Shown in pieces: positions 21,302-32,538 of a stretch of 64,000 bases of DNA (positions within the stretch are counted from its first letter, which is position 1; each line of letters begins with the position of its first letter). The notes below the pieces were generated by a model, which made no database searches, was not told where the DNA came from, and saw nothing but the letters and a program-made list of their open reading frames with translations. This DNA is from Papaver somniferum (lineage: Eukaryota > Streptophyta > Magnoliopsida > Ranunculales > Papaveraceae), in the NCBI RefSeq assembly GCF_003573695.1, contig NC_039362.1:10050489-10114488 (forward strand), read 5' to 3'. The translations under genes were made by a program, and so were the position numbers.

Positions 21302-22659
21302 ATCAACAAAAAGGTATGTGAAGACTTGAACTTATCTATCACTCGAAAGTCTATATATTCTTCTCCTACTTCTTATGAGACAAAAGTCGTATGCTATATA
21401 GACTAGATCCGATGCACTTCATATTTAGAGCTGAGTCCTCCTTGCTTATCTTTTACTCGAAATCATGTGTTGGTAAAGCGTTTCGCTTTGATCAGGTTTA
21501 TCATCACCTAGTGATGAAAGTCATGAAAGTTTCAATCACTTTGGAAATTGCTCTAACGAGAAAGGTCTGTTGTTCTTCACGACTGAATATCGCCCGCTGA
21601 GAATGTTTCAATTGAAATGAGAGTTTATATTATATGACCATGTATTCCTTGAACCGAAGTTTTCGAACTTTGTTGATCAAGAGAAATCGGTAGGATTGTG
21701 GAATTGGCTTGCCAAGTCCGCGAACCCAGTCCGCAGACTCAGTCCACGAACTGACGGAAGTTCTCGAACGAGAATTTCTGCTGGGATTTCCAAAACTCGT
21801 TTGTGTGCTAAGTACGCGAACTCAGTCCGCAAACCGAGTCCGCGAACTGGTGGAAGTTCTCGACCCGAGAATTTCTGCTGAGTTTGGAAAACTCAACCGA
21901 TTAACTTAAGTCCGCGAACTTGTTTGTGATCTTAAGAGGTTATGATCTAAAGATGTGCTCTGAACAAGAAACATTAATTATTAAGGAATGCTTTATGCAA
22001 ACCGTGGCTATAATGTTGATGAGCCGATTCTAATCGAATCGAATCATATTTGTTTCAATTGTGTCTTGTGTAGTTACATAAGATCTCATAGCAATTGAAA
22101 AACTCTTAACTAGTTCATTTGAGTCAATTGAACTAGTTATGGTGAAGAAAAACATGATTAATATGAGATGCCCATATGGTTGACCTTTTAGGTTATCATG
22201 TTGAACCAACATACATGTACTCGTTTGGGCATGGTTTTCTCAAACCCAGTAAACGTGTATCCAAGTGTATGTGACAAGCTATGTCTTTCGATATAACGGT
22301 TGAGAGATATTGGCTTAAATCTAAATCAGGTTTTCATCTAACGATGAATAAGAATTGGTTTGTACCTAAGGAAAAACCCTGATTTGAAAGGTTATATATA
22401 GAAGACATCTAGCATTGAGCAAACCTAATCCACACACATCTGTGTGATACTAGTGCGCTCTCTAGAGTCGATCTCCATTAACCCTTGATTTTCTTCTATA
22501 AAATCGGGTTAACGACTTAAAGACTTCATTGGGATTGTGAAGCCAGACCGATACTACTTTTATCGTAGTTGTGTGATCTGATTTTGCATCTTCTATCGTA
22601 CGAGTACAATCGATTGATTGGATTGAGATCGTAAGAGTTCTCCGATAGGCAAGATAAAG

Positions 22660-22875
22660 TAGAATCCACGTGTTTTTAAAGTAGAAGATTTAGTCTTGAA
22701 GACGGCCAAGCACATTCAGCAAGACATGTCTGCACCAAAATTCTCTCCGAAATGGGAAGGTCCCTACGTGATCACCAAGGCTTACAGTATCGGCTACTAC
22801 AAAATCATTAAGGTGGAGGGAGGCAAGTTAGAAGCAGTCATTAACAGAAAATGGCTCAAGGCGTACCATGCTTGA
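22660..22875 (+). pseudogene. C-terminal end of Gypsy pol (element A)
   Basis: Open frame ending at TGA 22873-22875. It reads RVFKVEDLVLK, then PKFSPKWEGPYVITKAYS and NRKWLKAYHA, which is the C-terminal end of a Tat-lineage integrase/polyprotein. The rest of pol and the 5' LTR of element A are missing because the sequence is joined to a truncated Copia LTR at 22659/22660. The following 180 bp to the end of the antisense gene are noncoding and A-rich. Confidence 0.85.
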
Positions 22876-23053
22876 TCATTGTACCGCTATTGTCCCATGA
22901 CATGACGATACAGGCATTTTTCATTACGCATTTGAGTTATCAATTTATTCAGAAAAAAAAATGTTAATGAAAAGACCTCATCCATCTACCAAAAACTAAT
23001 GCAATTCATTTCTCAAGAATGTTTTAAGAAAAATGACAATAAGGAAGCGTGGC

Positions 23054-23669
23054 TTAGAAGAGGCCATCCAGCAGATTGTAGTTCCTTGAGAGCATCATCT
23101 TCAGCCTAGTTTGGTACCTCTCTGTCCTATCCTTCAAGTTTTGAACTGCCTGCTCCACCTTCTCTGAATCCGCAGTCAGGGCCTTATCCTCCTCCAAGAT
23201 ATCTTTTGCAGCAGGAACTACATTCACAAGGATACCAGCTTGATCAACCTTGATGATGTAAAGACGCTTCCGCAACCATCCCACGTTGAACTCCATGGAT
23301 TCGCAGGTAGATACCATGTTCTCCCACTTTTCAAGATTTGATTCAGCAACGTTGCGAACAGAGATGTACTCAATCTCAGCAATCATGGGAAGAAGGCAGT
23401 TTACCGTGGTGACCAAAGCAGATGAACAATGCCGGACTACATTCCTGGTTGCGATGTGGCCATACTTTCTCCATAACTTTGTGTAAAAAGGAACAAACTC
23501 CTTCCGCACTAAGAATCCACCGACAACTCGATAGATAGAAGATAGAAATCTCATGTGGATATCAAATAAAAGACTCGTGTTGGGGTGTTCATAAGACGAG
23601 ATACCCAGATCAACATCTTCAAGGTCCACGAGGGTAGGCGTGTTTGAGTTTGAAGGAAGAGGACTAGTT
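23054..23669 (-). pseudogene. Antisense gene of element A, main part of second exon
   Basis: A 190-codon frame on the strand opposite to element A, between the end of pol and the 3' LTR. Tat-lineage elements are known to carry extra ORFs, often antisense, in this position (family knowledge); their function is not established. Visible features: YTKLWRKYGHI, WENMVSTCESMEFNVGWLRKRL, and a Glu/Lys-rich C-terminal helix. A related protein is encoded at 31858-32538 in element B. The frame is open at its upstream end and continues at 40293 when the inserted element B and one copy of the AAGTC duplication are disregarded. Confidence 0.75.
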
Positions 23670-25661
23670 AAGTCTGTAGATGGGGAAAAACGATTTGCTG
23701 GTTTTTAAGGAATTGAGGAGACGACCGTACGGAGGAGACTCCTCGAACCGAGCGAAATGTTAAACCTCACACAGATGCACCGCTGCAAAGGGGGTGCTTT
23801 AGATTCGAGAGATCAATCTGTAGTACTCCGGCCTAAATCAAGACAATGACCGTTCCAGAGTAAATTCGGTCACAAGAGAGGATGGGTTGATCTGTAGGAG
23901 GGAATCTTAGAAATGTGTGGAATCAATGGTGATCAAAGATTGTGGGTGTGTGTATTCTGAATATGATAAGCTCTGGGTGATTGAAATTTCTCAATTGAGA
24001 GTAGTTTCTCAATTGATGAGTTGATGATCTCGTGTTGTCAGTTTGACGTGAGATTAATAATACTGATGATGCCGATGATTCAATCATGATTCAGAGACTT
24101 ATTTATATTGCTGGAATTTTAGATACCATGATTCCATGAAGTGTGACAGTTGATGGAATCAAGGAGTGGGGAAGTGGAGATCGTGTTTGAAACCAGTTGC
24201 TCAACGTGTGGAGACTTGGTTGATTTTACACCCACTACCTCGTGAATTTCTTCAACCGATTGCACGACTTTATCACATTCCATCGTGTGTTTGAATACAC
24301 GTGTCGTAGACCGCCAGACCAAAAACCCTAAGTGATATCCCCCCAAGTGACACGATTGATGTCTCGTGGTTTGTTAGTCAATTGATGACTTCGTGGTTTG
24401 ATGGGGCGAAGAGTCCATGTAGTTGTTGAGTTGAACATGATGTTCTGAAACTCATGAATTGAACATGTCATGAGACAGAGGTATAGTTCTTACGATAAAG
24501 TGAGCAAGTATTGCTCATTCGATGGATCGTTGAATATTTATTGTTGAATCAATATTCCTTGGTTTGAGAAAATATTTATCATCTGAGTAAGTGTTGCTCA
24601 TGTGATGAATTGTTGAATATTTGATCATCTGAGCATGTGTTGCTCATTTGATGGCTTATTGGCAGCGTACCAAAAGTATTAATTAGAATACTGGTCGTTG
24701 AACCGAGCATAATTAATAAAATTAATGACCATGAGGCCGTCGTAAAATTATTAAGGTTGGAATCTGGAATGATAATCCTTGGATTCAGAAACCCTAATTT
24801 GATCAATTCATGGTTCGTCAGAAGTTTAACCATGGGACGAAGGAGGGAGCGACTACATGGGACCGTGGATCAACCATGTAGTGTCCATATGCTCAAGTGA
24901 GCAAATACAAAGAACTCTTGAAGAGTTGACGATTTGTTGGTGGAAGAATGATTAAATGCTGGCTTAATCATTTATTCAAAAATGCTCGTCTGAGCCTTAG
25001 GTGAGAAAACCTAATTAATTATGACGAGGTGAGGGACCGACCATGGAGTCACGAAACCGGCCCTGGTTTTTCACGTGACCGCCTGACGATCACTTCATGA
25101 AAATCCAAAGTGTTTGGAAGAGTCTTGGACCTAATACGAGCAATTGTGCAAATTAGGTCAAAACTGTGAATATTGATGGGACCGTCTTCCGTGAGCCTAA
25201 GAGCCAATCTTGGTCGATCAAGATAGCGTGATCGCGTCCCCAAGGCATCCGTGTCTCAGTCCTGAGAATTTTGATATTTTATGGCGTGCAATTGAGCATC
25301 CATTCGAGAAAATATGCCAAAATTAGGGTTTCGACGAAACTGAGGAAAACACCATGAGATGATGAAAAATAATTAAAAAATAAGTAATGAGGAGGCGTGG
25401 GACTGCCGTGGTCAAGGCATGGTCGGCCGGTCGTGACCAAGGTCATGTGGTGCCTTTTCCTTAATTTTATAATATTTTGATGATTTTATGAAAAATTCAT
25501 GAATTTTGAGAAATTTGATGAATTTAGGGAGTTTACATGAATTGAAGGAGTTTTCATGAGTTCATGGAAGAAAAAAAATATTAAAATAATAAAAACAAGG
25601 GCGTGTGGGACCGTGGAGGCGCGGCCGGCCGGCTAGGGCCTGGTCCCACGAGTTTCCCTAA

Positions 25662-27847
25662 TCAATATTATAAAAAGAAGTGGTGTGTGTGTAGAAGTAT
25701 AAATCCGACTCTTGATTTCGTCATCCCACGACGCGGATCGATTCGTTATATGTTGTATATAGACGTCCGTCCGATCGTTGGGTTTCCTGATTTGACTTTG
25801 TCTCCATAAATTTTCCTTACTTGAATTCGTTTTTGATGTGCATCCTTCCATTGGAGAGACATACATCCGTCATGCGATTCCTAGATTTTCCTTGTATAAC
25901 CCTGTTTCTAACTACAAAACGGTTTCCTAACATTTAATTACCAAAAACACGTTGATATTGATTTTATTTATAATTGTTTCCTACAGTTTCATTCCCACCG
26001 TCAAGCTTCTCTCCAAACCCTCCAACCCTAATTCAATTCTTTACAATCAAAATTGACCCGTAAAACACATGGTCTTTACTGGGATACCGGTGGTACGGAG
26101 TGCTGCATGCTCAATCCGACATATTAGAGTTTCTCCACCAAACTAAAAAGAGACCTTTTGATTCCTTAAAAGTTTTCACTGGATAAAAAATCGGACTAAC
26201 ACCACTAGGTGGTTCTCTTCACAGTTGAAATTTTAGGACTATATGCCTTATCGAATACAATAAACAAAGGCAGTTTCAAACAGAGGATCACGTTTACTTA
26301 CCGAGGAAGCTAATGTGACCACTAATTCCTAAAATTACTAAACTCTGTTAGTTCTTGCTGACCCTATAGTTTCAAACCTTGAATCGATTCCTCATCGCTT
26401 TTACCAATCGATTTTAGATTTAGACTATGTGACAAAGATTACGATACATCCCAACTATCTATTTATATCATAAGTCTACAAAACTAGAGATAGTCGAGAT
26501 CTCCCGAAAAATACAAAGAAAAGTCAGGAATTTTATTATCTTTCTTCTCCAAGATGAGGACTTTTCATTGTCGATCAGGATTATCGAAGTTAGGACTTAC
26601 CTAAGCCCAACTTAGCATAATTTAACTACCGATTTTCTACTCGGACCAAATTTCTTAAGTTAATTATCGATTTCATAATTTGGATGAATTTTTTAATGAC
26701 CATATTTCCGATCATAACAACTCTCTATCGCAAACTTAAAAATTCACTACTCACAAAATAATTTTCAGGCCAAACAAGAGAAGCTTATGTAGTTGGTGAT
26801 GCTGTGGAGAAAACGGATGCTGATCAAGGGGAAAAAAAGGGTTGGTTTATCAATTTATAAGTTTTTGGTGAGAGAAAAAAAAGGATCATAGTTGATGCGT
26901 AAAAATTGCTACAACTAATTAAACAACACGAAGATTTAGACCTCAAAATAAGACACTTCTATAGCTTAGTAGTTAATTAACTTGGAATTTGTTGATTAGT
27001 AATTAATTGGCATAATATATAAGTTTTATCAAGTGGTTTATGTGCATCTATATTATTGAAAAAAGTGGTGTTTATATCCTTGTGGTAGTGATCGTTAGTT
27101 CGTGAGGCATAAATCTATCTATCCGTTGTGTATACAAATGGGTTATGTTCGTTGTGACTCAATTTTTCTAATATAGCTTAATTTCCATAATTAGGTTTCT
27201 AATATAACTTAGTTTTGTAATTTAAAACATTTAACTTTAATGCTAAATATTAGTTTTGACGCTAAATTTTCTAACCAACAGCGGGGGGAGTAAGCCTCGG
27301 CTTATTTCACCCGACCACATCGAGGCCGCAGGTCCCCAATAATTTATAGGCCTATTGCCATAGATTTCTACCTAATCACAACTTATTTTAACATGCAATC
27401 ATTACTTGCCACTATTGATAATCCACGGTAGGGGCCGTAGGCCCCGGCTTATTTAACCCGACCAGCGAGACATCCCCTGATCAATTTATAAGCTCAACTC
27501 TCGAACTACATGCCTCGACTCAACCTCTGAATTTTAACCAAAATGGATACTATGTTGGACCCTTGATTTCCTAATCTATGGCCAGGGCCATAAGGTCCCG
27601 GCTAATTTGACTCGACCAGCAGAAAACTAAAACCGTAGGTCCTTTAGCTAGCACCAGACTGTTCCTATTAGCCGGGGTTACTATTACCTGGCTAACTAAA
27701 AACAATATTATAACCTGGCTATGATATCACCCCGACCAACTTGCATGTTGACTAAAATATTGTGGGAAGAGACAAACCGGCCGACCAAATAACCTAAAAG
27801 AAATCGATAAAGGTTGAGCCCCGGCCATAGGCCGGGGTGATACCTAG
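25662..27847 (+). mobile_element. Non-autonomous Helitron, 2186 bp
   Basis: The insert begins TCAATATTATAAAAAGAAG and ends in CTAG. A perfect hairpin CCCCGGCC-ATA-GGCCGGGG (27819-27837) lies 6 bp before the CTAG. It sits exactly between A and T without target duplication: the flanks CCCTAA and TTTTTTAATA are contiguous in the other LTR at 38703. These are the defining features of Helitrons (5' TC, 3' CTRR, 3' hairpin, AT target). No Rep/helicase coding or recognisable captured gene was found inside. The 3' part contains repeated terminator-like blocks (27288-27640). Confidence 0.93.
27285..27640 (+). repeat. Three repeated blocks resembling the Helitron 3' hairpin region
   Basis: Blocks near 27285, 27428 and 27580 share a GC-rich inverted repeat (for example GGGGCC-GTA-GGCCCC at 27431) followed by GGCTTATTTNACCCGACCAGC. 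Spacing is about 142 and 151 bp. The true terminus at 27819 has a similar hairpin, and ACCCCGACCAACT/CGGCCGACCA also recurs near 27730 and 27779. Confidence 0.65.
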
Positions 27848-28695
27848 TTTTTTAATATTTTTAGGTATTTTTGATGATTTGAGGGAATTTTTCCTAATTT
27901 GAGAGAAATACCATAAAATCAAGGAATTTGATGAATTCAAGGAAAAATAGGATAAATAATAAAATAATAAAGCAAAGGGCGTGTGGCACCGGCTTGGGCA
28001 TGGCCGGCCGGCTAGTGGCCCGGTCCCACAAGTTTTCAGAATTTTATTTTGTTTTATTATTATATGATGATTTGTGCAAAAATACCATGATATCAAGGAG
28101 TTTTTTCATGAAATTATAGAAATAACAATAATAATAAAATAATAAGGAACCGTGGGGTGTGGGGCCGGTTGGCCAATGGTCACGCCCCACACTCCTTTTC
28201 TTAATTTTATATTATTTTTATGGATTTATAGAAGTACCATGAAACCGAGGAGTTTCCTCGAGACGAAGGAGATTTGATAAAATGAGAGAATTTTCATCAA
28301 ATCATGGAAAATAATAAAAATGCATTAAAAATATAAAACTGGCGTGGGATTGACCACGACACAGTCGGTCGGTCGTGTGTCCGTGCTCCCAGCACCCTGG
28401 TCAATATTTTTAGTTATTTATTATTTTCTTCTCTATTTTGCATAGGTTCATCGTTTCGTTGTATTTTTGAAATACTCGTTCGTGCGGTGACTGTTAGTGT
28501 ATCGTCGTTGAATACACCTTCACCATTTGAATCGGGGCTTACTTAGAGGTAGCGCAGACGCCCGTTTGTTGATTATTTATTACTAATTGTGGAATTCGGT
28601 GGAGAATAATTCACAAAACTGAGCAATAAGATGTTTATTATTAATTCATAAGATCAGCTGAGGATTCAACTACGAATTCAGGATAACAAAGTGAG

Positions 28696-28985
28696 CATTA
28701 CCATTCCATGGGATCGTAGATTCGACCATAGAATCAGAATAATTAAGATTTATCTAATACCATTTATGAGACCAGTTGTGGATTCAATCACGAAATCGTA
28801 GTAATGAGATAATATAGTTATTGTTATTCTATGAGATCAAGCTGTGAATTCGATCATAGAATCAAAAAAATTGTTTATTGCTATTTCATGGAACCAGTCG
28901 TGGATTCGACTATGGAATAGGAGCAATTGTTATTGCCATTCCATGGGACCAGTCGTGGATTCGACCATGGAATAGGAGCAATGAT
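28696..28985. repeat. Five 55-bp hairpin units in the B 3' LTR
   Basis: Each unit has the form ATTCCATGG, GACCAGTCGTGGATTCGA, CCATGGAAT, then a spacer such as AGGAGCAAT. Arms change between units but keep pairing: ATTCTATGA with TCATAGAAT (28826 and 28854), ATTCCATGG with CCATGGAAT (28938 and 28965), ATTTCATGG with CTATGGAAT (28883, paired with two G-U wobbles). The array is also present at about 39546-39835. Confidence 0.8.
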
Positions 28986-29443
28986 AGATTATTCTGGGAA
29001 TTCAGTAGTGAATGTCACGACAAAATTAATCTTAATTAGGAATAACTAACTTTTTGGATCTATACTAGCAAAGCAGGCTGTCTAGGAGCATTAATTATCC
29101 CGATATGAGCTTGTCGGTAAGTCATATCCTTTATATAGTCAGGGTAAACTTGTTGTTTTTTCCTGAAGACGTTATCGCTCTATACTAGCAGAGCAAGCTG
29201 TCTAGGAGCCGTCCATCTCGTGATACTATATAGAAATAATCACTGAAAGTATTCGGTATTCATGAGATATGTCGTTGTCCAGTCATGAGACTACATATCT
29301 ACATGTACTCTGAGAGAAAGTACTCTCCGTTGAGAATTCGATGAGAGACCCGTGTCTCGATACTCACGTCTGATTGCTGAATCAGAGCTTCGTATAATTA
29401 TGAGTTTACGATTTTAGCCTTTGTCGAAAATCTACCATCTACA

Positions 29444-29460
29444 TTAAGTCCCCTGCTTAC
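29444..29460 (-). promoter_or_regulatory. Polypurine tract of element B
   Basis: On the minus strand the sequence GTAAGCAGGGGACTTAA directly precedes the LTR start TGTAGATGG. The same CAGGGGACTTAA lies before the LTR of element A at 40911-40922, which supports both assignments. Confidence 0.75.
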
Positions 29461-31040
29461 TTAGGAAAGCTGTGTTCCTCAGTCAGCATTAAAAAAATGG
29501 TGATTTTCTGGCCATAAATAATAATACCAGTAATTGAACTTAGTCATAAGTTGAGACGTTACCGGATTTAGAGAGCATGAGAAAACCATGACTTGATGAA
29601 GGCTTCAATGTCATGATTGGAGTGTCGTTTGATGAGCATAAATTGGTGTTGAACCGCTGATTTGGACGACGAGTCCGTGGTTGGTCAGGATTCGCGGGAC
29701 GGGCCCATGAAAACAAATTCTTGTTTTATGAATATACGCTCGTTCATTCGTTAGTTTAAGGAACAAACAAAATTGACCTGAGTCTAATGATATAAAATTC
29801 GTCTACGAGCTTTCACGAAAAACGGAATTTTATATTTTAAATATGTGAGATTTCACAAAGTGGAATAAACTCTCGTTTCAAAGGTGGATGCTCGTACGAG
29901 AGAAATTTTTTTTTGATAGACGTGCGTCTGTTAGTAATAAAATTTTGTTTATGAGCCTTCATGAAAATTTTTATCTTCGAGCTTTCGGAAATCTTTGAAA
30001 ATATACTCTCGCTTCAAAGATAGATGCTCGTGCAAGGGAGCAAAAATATATAGATATATGTTTTCAAATTCACGTGAGTTTCACGTTAAAATATATTTTG
30101 TAAAATCAATGTTTTGATTTTGAACAATTGTTGAAAGTAGACAACCATACATGGTGAAAGAATGTCTATATGTGAGTTTTCACAATCGTAGAATGGACGT
30201 CTGTCCAGATTTTGAGAAACCAGTGAATGTTCACATTGTAAAATTTACGTGGGTTGTTCATGGTTTTGTGAAAATCATGTCAGAATTTTGCTCGTCTTAG
30301 CAGGTTTGAAGGAACGAGCAAGATTTGATGTATTAACTCATGTACTGTTAGTGGAATCGTAAACAGGTAAGAGTTGAAAGTTACCATTTTTGCAGACGCT
30401 GATGTGAGCATCTTTATTCCATGATTCGTTGTTTTGCTGAATCTTGCGCTTTGTATAAATGATGCGATGAATGTTATGCATCTGTCACAGCCACTTTGCA
30501 AGAATGACTGACTCCCATGATGACACTTTCAAATACGATGTTTCCAGGGATGACATCTCTGCGGGTCTAACTTCAAGAAATGGTACTTCTGGGACCTCTG
30601 AGTGATGGTGAGAGATCCTTCATACTGAGTTGTACTCCTGGTTATTTCATCAACTATACCATAGGATGATCATGTAGTGAGGTTTCAGATCAATGTAGAC
30701 TCCTCGGAAATGGAAGAAAGTCTTTGGGGCGGAGCACCCAGAAGTAAGGACTACAGGATTTTAGCAAATGACGTGCAGTCCCCAGCCGTTTCTTTGGTGA
30801 GTTGTTAGCGCTCCTTGTGTCATGACTTTTTCCTGCCCGTGCAATTAGGATCACGAAACCAAGGTTTTTTTATTTCTTTTTAGACCTTTTCTCTATCGAT
30901 TGACGGTCTTCAACTTGTTCCCAGGCGAACAATTCAGGAATCCAGTACTGATGAAGGAGTCGATGTAAATATCTCTTTCGTGCAGGTGATCGTGGCATCT
31001 CCTTGAATGAAATAATAATAATTTTTGTTGATGAATCCAG
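29461..31040 (-). mobile_element. Element B internal region next to the 3' LTR, no gene seen
   Basis: About 1.6 kb, AT-rich, without a supportable coding frame. It contains a diverged direct repeat (CTCTCGTTTCAAAGGTGGATGCTCG near 29868 and CTCTCGCTTCAAAGATAGATGCTCG near 30004). It may hold untranslated exons of the plus-strand antisense gene that follows, but no splice chain can be proven. Confidence 0.5.
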
Positions 31041-32538
31041 GAAGAAATAATTGTAGATAAGAATCATTTTGATGAAGCGCACTCTTCTTTGGGAGATGGG
31101 AATATGGAGAATTCCCGAAATCCCGAACCGAATGGAGATAGCGGTGTTGTCAACGGAGATTCTGGCATCGTCGAGCCTTCAAATGATTTAGAGACTCCCT
31201 TAGTAAGTATATATCCTGTAATTTCTTCAAATAAGTATGATATCGCTGATTCGTGAATGAATGAATGAAAATCCATGTGAATTTATGGATAACTTTGCCG
31301 AAATACGTCACCAGAAAATTTCAAACTTCAGATTTTACTAGAAACGCTGTAGAATCTTCGTCCGAAGTCGGATTTCCGCGGTTTGCATATGTATCTTCAA
31401 GCCCAGGAAATTTCCAAGCTTTATCAAAGAATCTCTTTGAAGTTTGAGCATGTTTAAGGCCTGAAAAAAGCGAAATAGTGAACTTCCAGGTCACCTTCAG
31501 AACTTTTTCAGATGACATGTTGCTCCATGTTTTAGCCACATCTCTTTGCTCGTTCATCGGATTGTCATGAAATTTTGAGAGGTTGTATAGGACATCCATA
31601 CGAAGAGAATTGTATATAACCCATCTTCATATTACTCGTAGATTTCTCCCAGTTTTTCTTTTAGTACAGGGAAGAGTACAGTTTCTTCAGACGAGGTTAT
31701 TGTAAAACGTATTTTCATGACTTTCATGCTATTTGCTCGTTACTTGAGGTTATAATGATTAATATTGATAATGTTGGATTGCTTGTATGATGTATTTTAT
31801 GATATAATTTGGTTTCAAGCTTAAATGACTCTAATCCTCATGTAATCTTCGTATTAGGTGCCAAATACCGAAGTTGAGGATATTGAAACCAATGAGGATA
31901 ACTCAAACTGCCCTGGAGTTATTGATGAAGAGACAACCATGTCTGCACTTCAAGTCCATGAGAAGGTTTTCATTGAAGTCTTGGAAACTCACATTGTTGA
32001 TGCTTCAGTGATAGAAGAAACCGAAACACCAGTAGAGAATACTGAAGAAACTGTTGCCCTGGAGGCTGCTCCAGTAATTGAGAACCGTGTAGTGGTGTAT
32101 AAATATCCAAGTGAAGGAGTTTCTTTTGATCCTCCGTTCGATGCTTCACTCCCGTATCATGAAATAATTGGCGGATTCAGCTTTCCCATTGGATATGCAG
32201 GCTTGTACGAGAAACCATGGAAGATGTATGGGCACATCGTCGTTACCAAGGATTCGGAGCATAGTTATTTCTTGACGAGGCAAGTAGAAGCCATACTGCG
32301 TGTTATAAATGATATCCGCATCACAACTGGAAATACTGTCACCCGGGAAGTACTCTTTGATTGGGAGTACAACTTGAAGAAAGCTGAAGAACTTGGCTTC
32401 AATCTGAAGTGGATTCGTCAAAAGATTGATGCTATAAGGAAAGCGATGGAAGGTGACACTTCTTTCACCACCAGTGATGCCGTGTTGAAGAAGATGGATA
32501 AAGAAAAGCAGAAATCTTATTTTGCTGACTTTCTTTAG
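31041..32538 (+). CDS. Antisense spliced gene of element B
   Basis: Two exons can be read on the strand opposite to the element. Exon 31041-31202 follows an acceptor (TGAATCCAG) and ends at a consensus donor (GTAAGTATAT); the intron is 31203-31857, ending GTATTAG. Exon 31858-32538 continues in the same phase to the stop, 226 codons. The N-terminal part is acidic; the main part contains YEKPWKMYGHI, VLFDWEYNLKKAEELGFNLKWIRQKI and a Lys-rich end. It is related to the antisense gene of element A (23054-23669): the Y-K-W-YGHI and E-FN-W-R motifs align at the same spacing. The true start is unknown and may lie in upstream exons. Function unknown. Confidence 0.65.

Larger units (their letters stand above)
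9659..22659 (+). mobile_element. 3' LTR of C1, split by element D and truncated
   Basis: The LTR restarts with TGTTAGAGAATAGCTCGG at 9659 and runs to 9866, where Gypsy element D is inserted. It resumes at 21302 and continues to 22659. Together this matches the first 1.57 kb of the 5' LTR. At 22659/22660 the match stops inside the motif AAGATAAAG and element A sequence begins, so about 0.85 kb of the LTR end is missing. Its TATA box lies near 22392. Confidence 0.85.
23675..29443 (-). mobile_element. 3' LTR of element B with nested Helitron
   Basis: Matches 36749-40292 along its length except for the insertion at 25662-27847. The probable TATA box on the minus strand is at 24098-24107 (TATAAATAAG); the same motif is at 37172-37181 in the other LTR. 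The element-side (right) part holds the 55-bp hairpin array (28696-28985). Repeated TATACTAGCAGAGCA motifs occur near 29063 and 29181. Confidence 0.92.

Noticed and set aside
23054..23669. Possibility of a host gene on the minus strand
   Set aside because: Position between pol end and LTR, homology with the antisense gene of element B and interruption by a nested element fit an element-encoded gene better.
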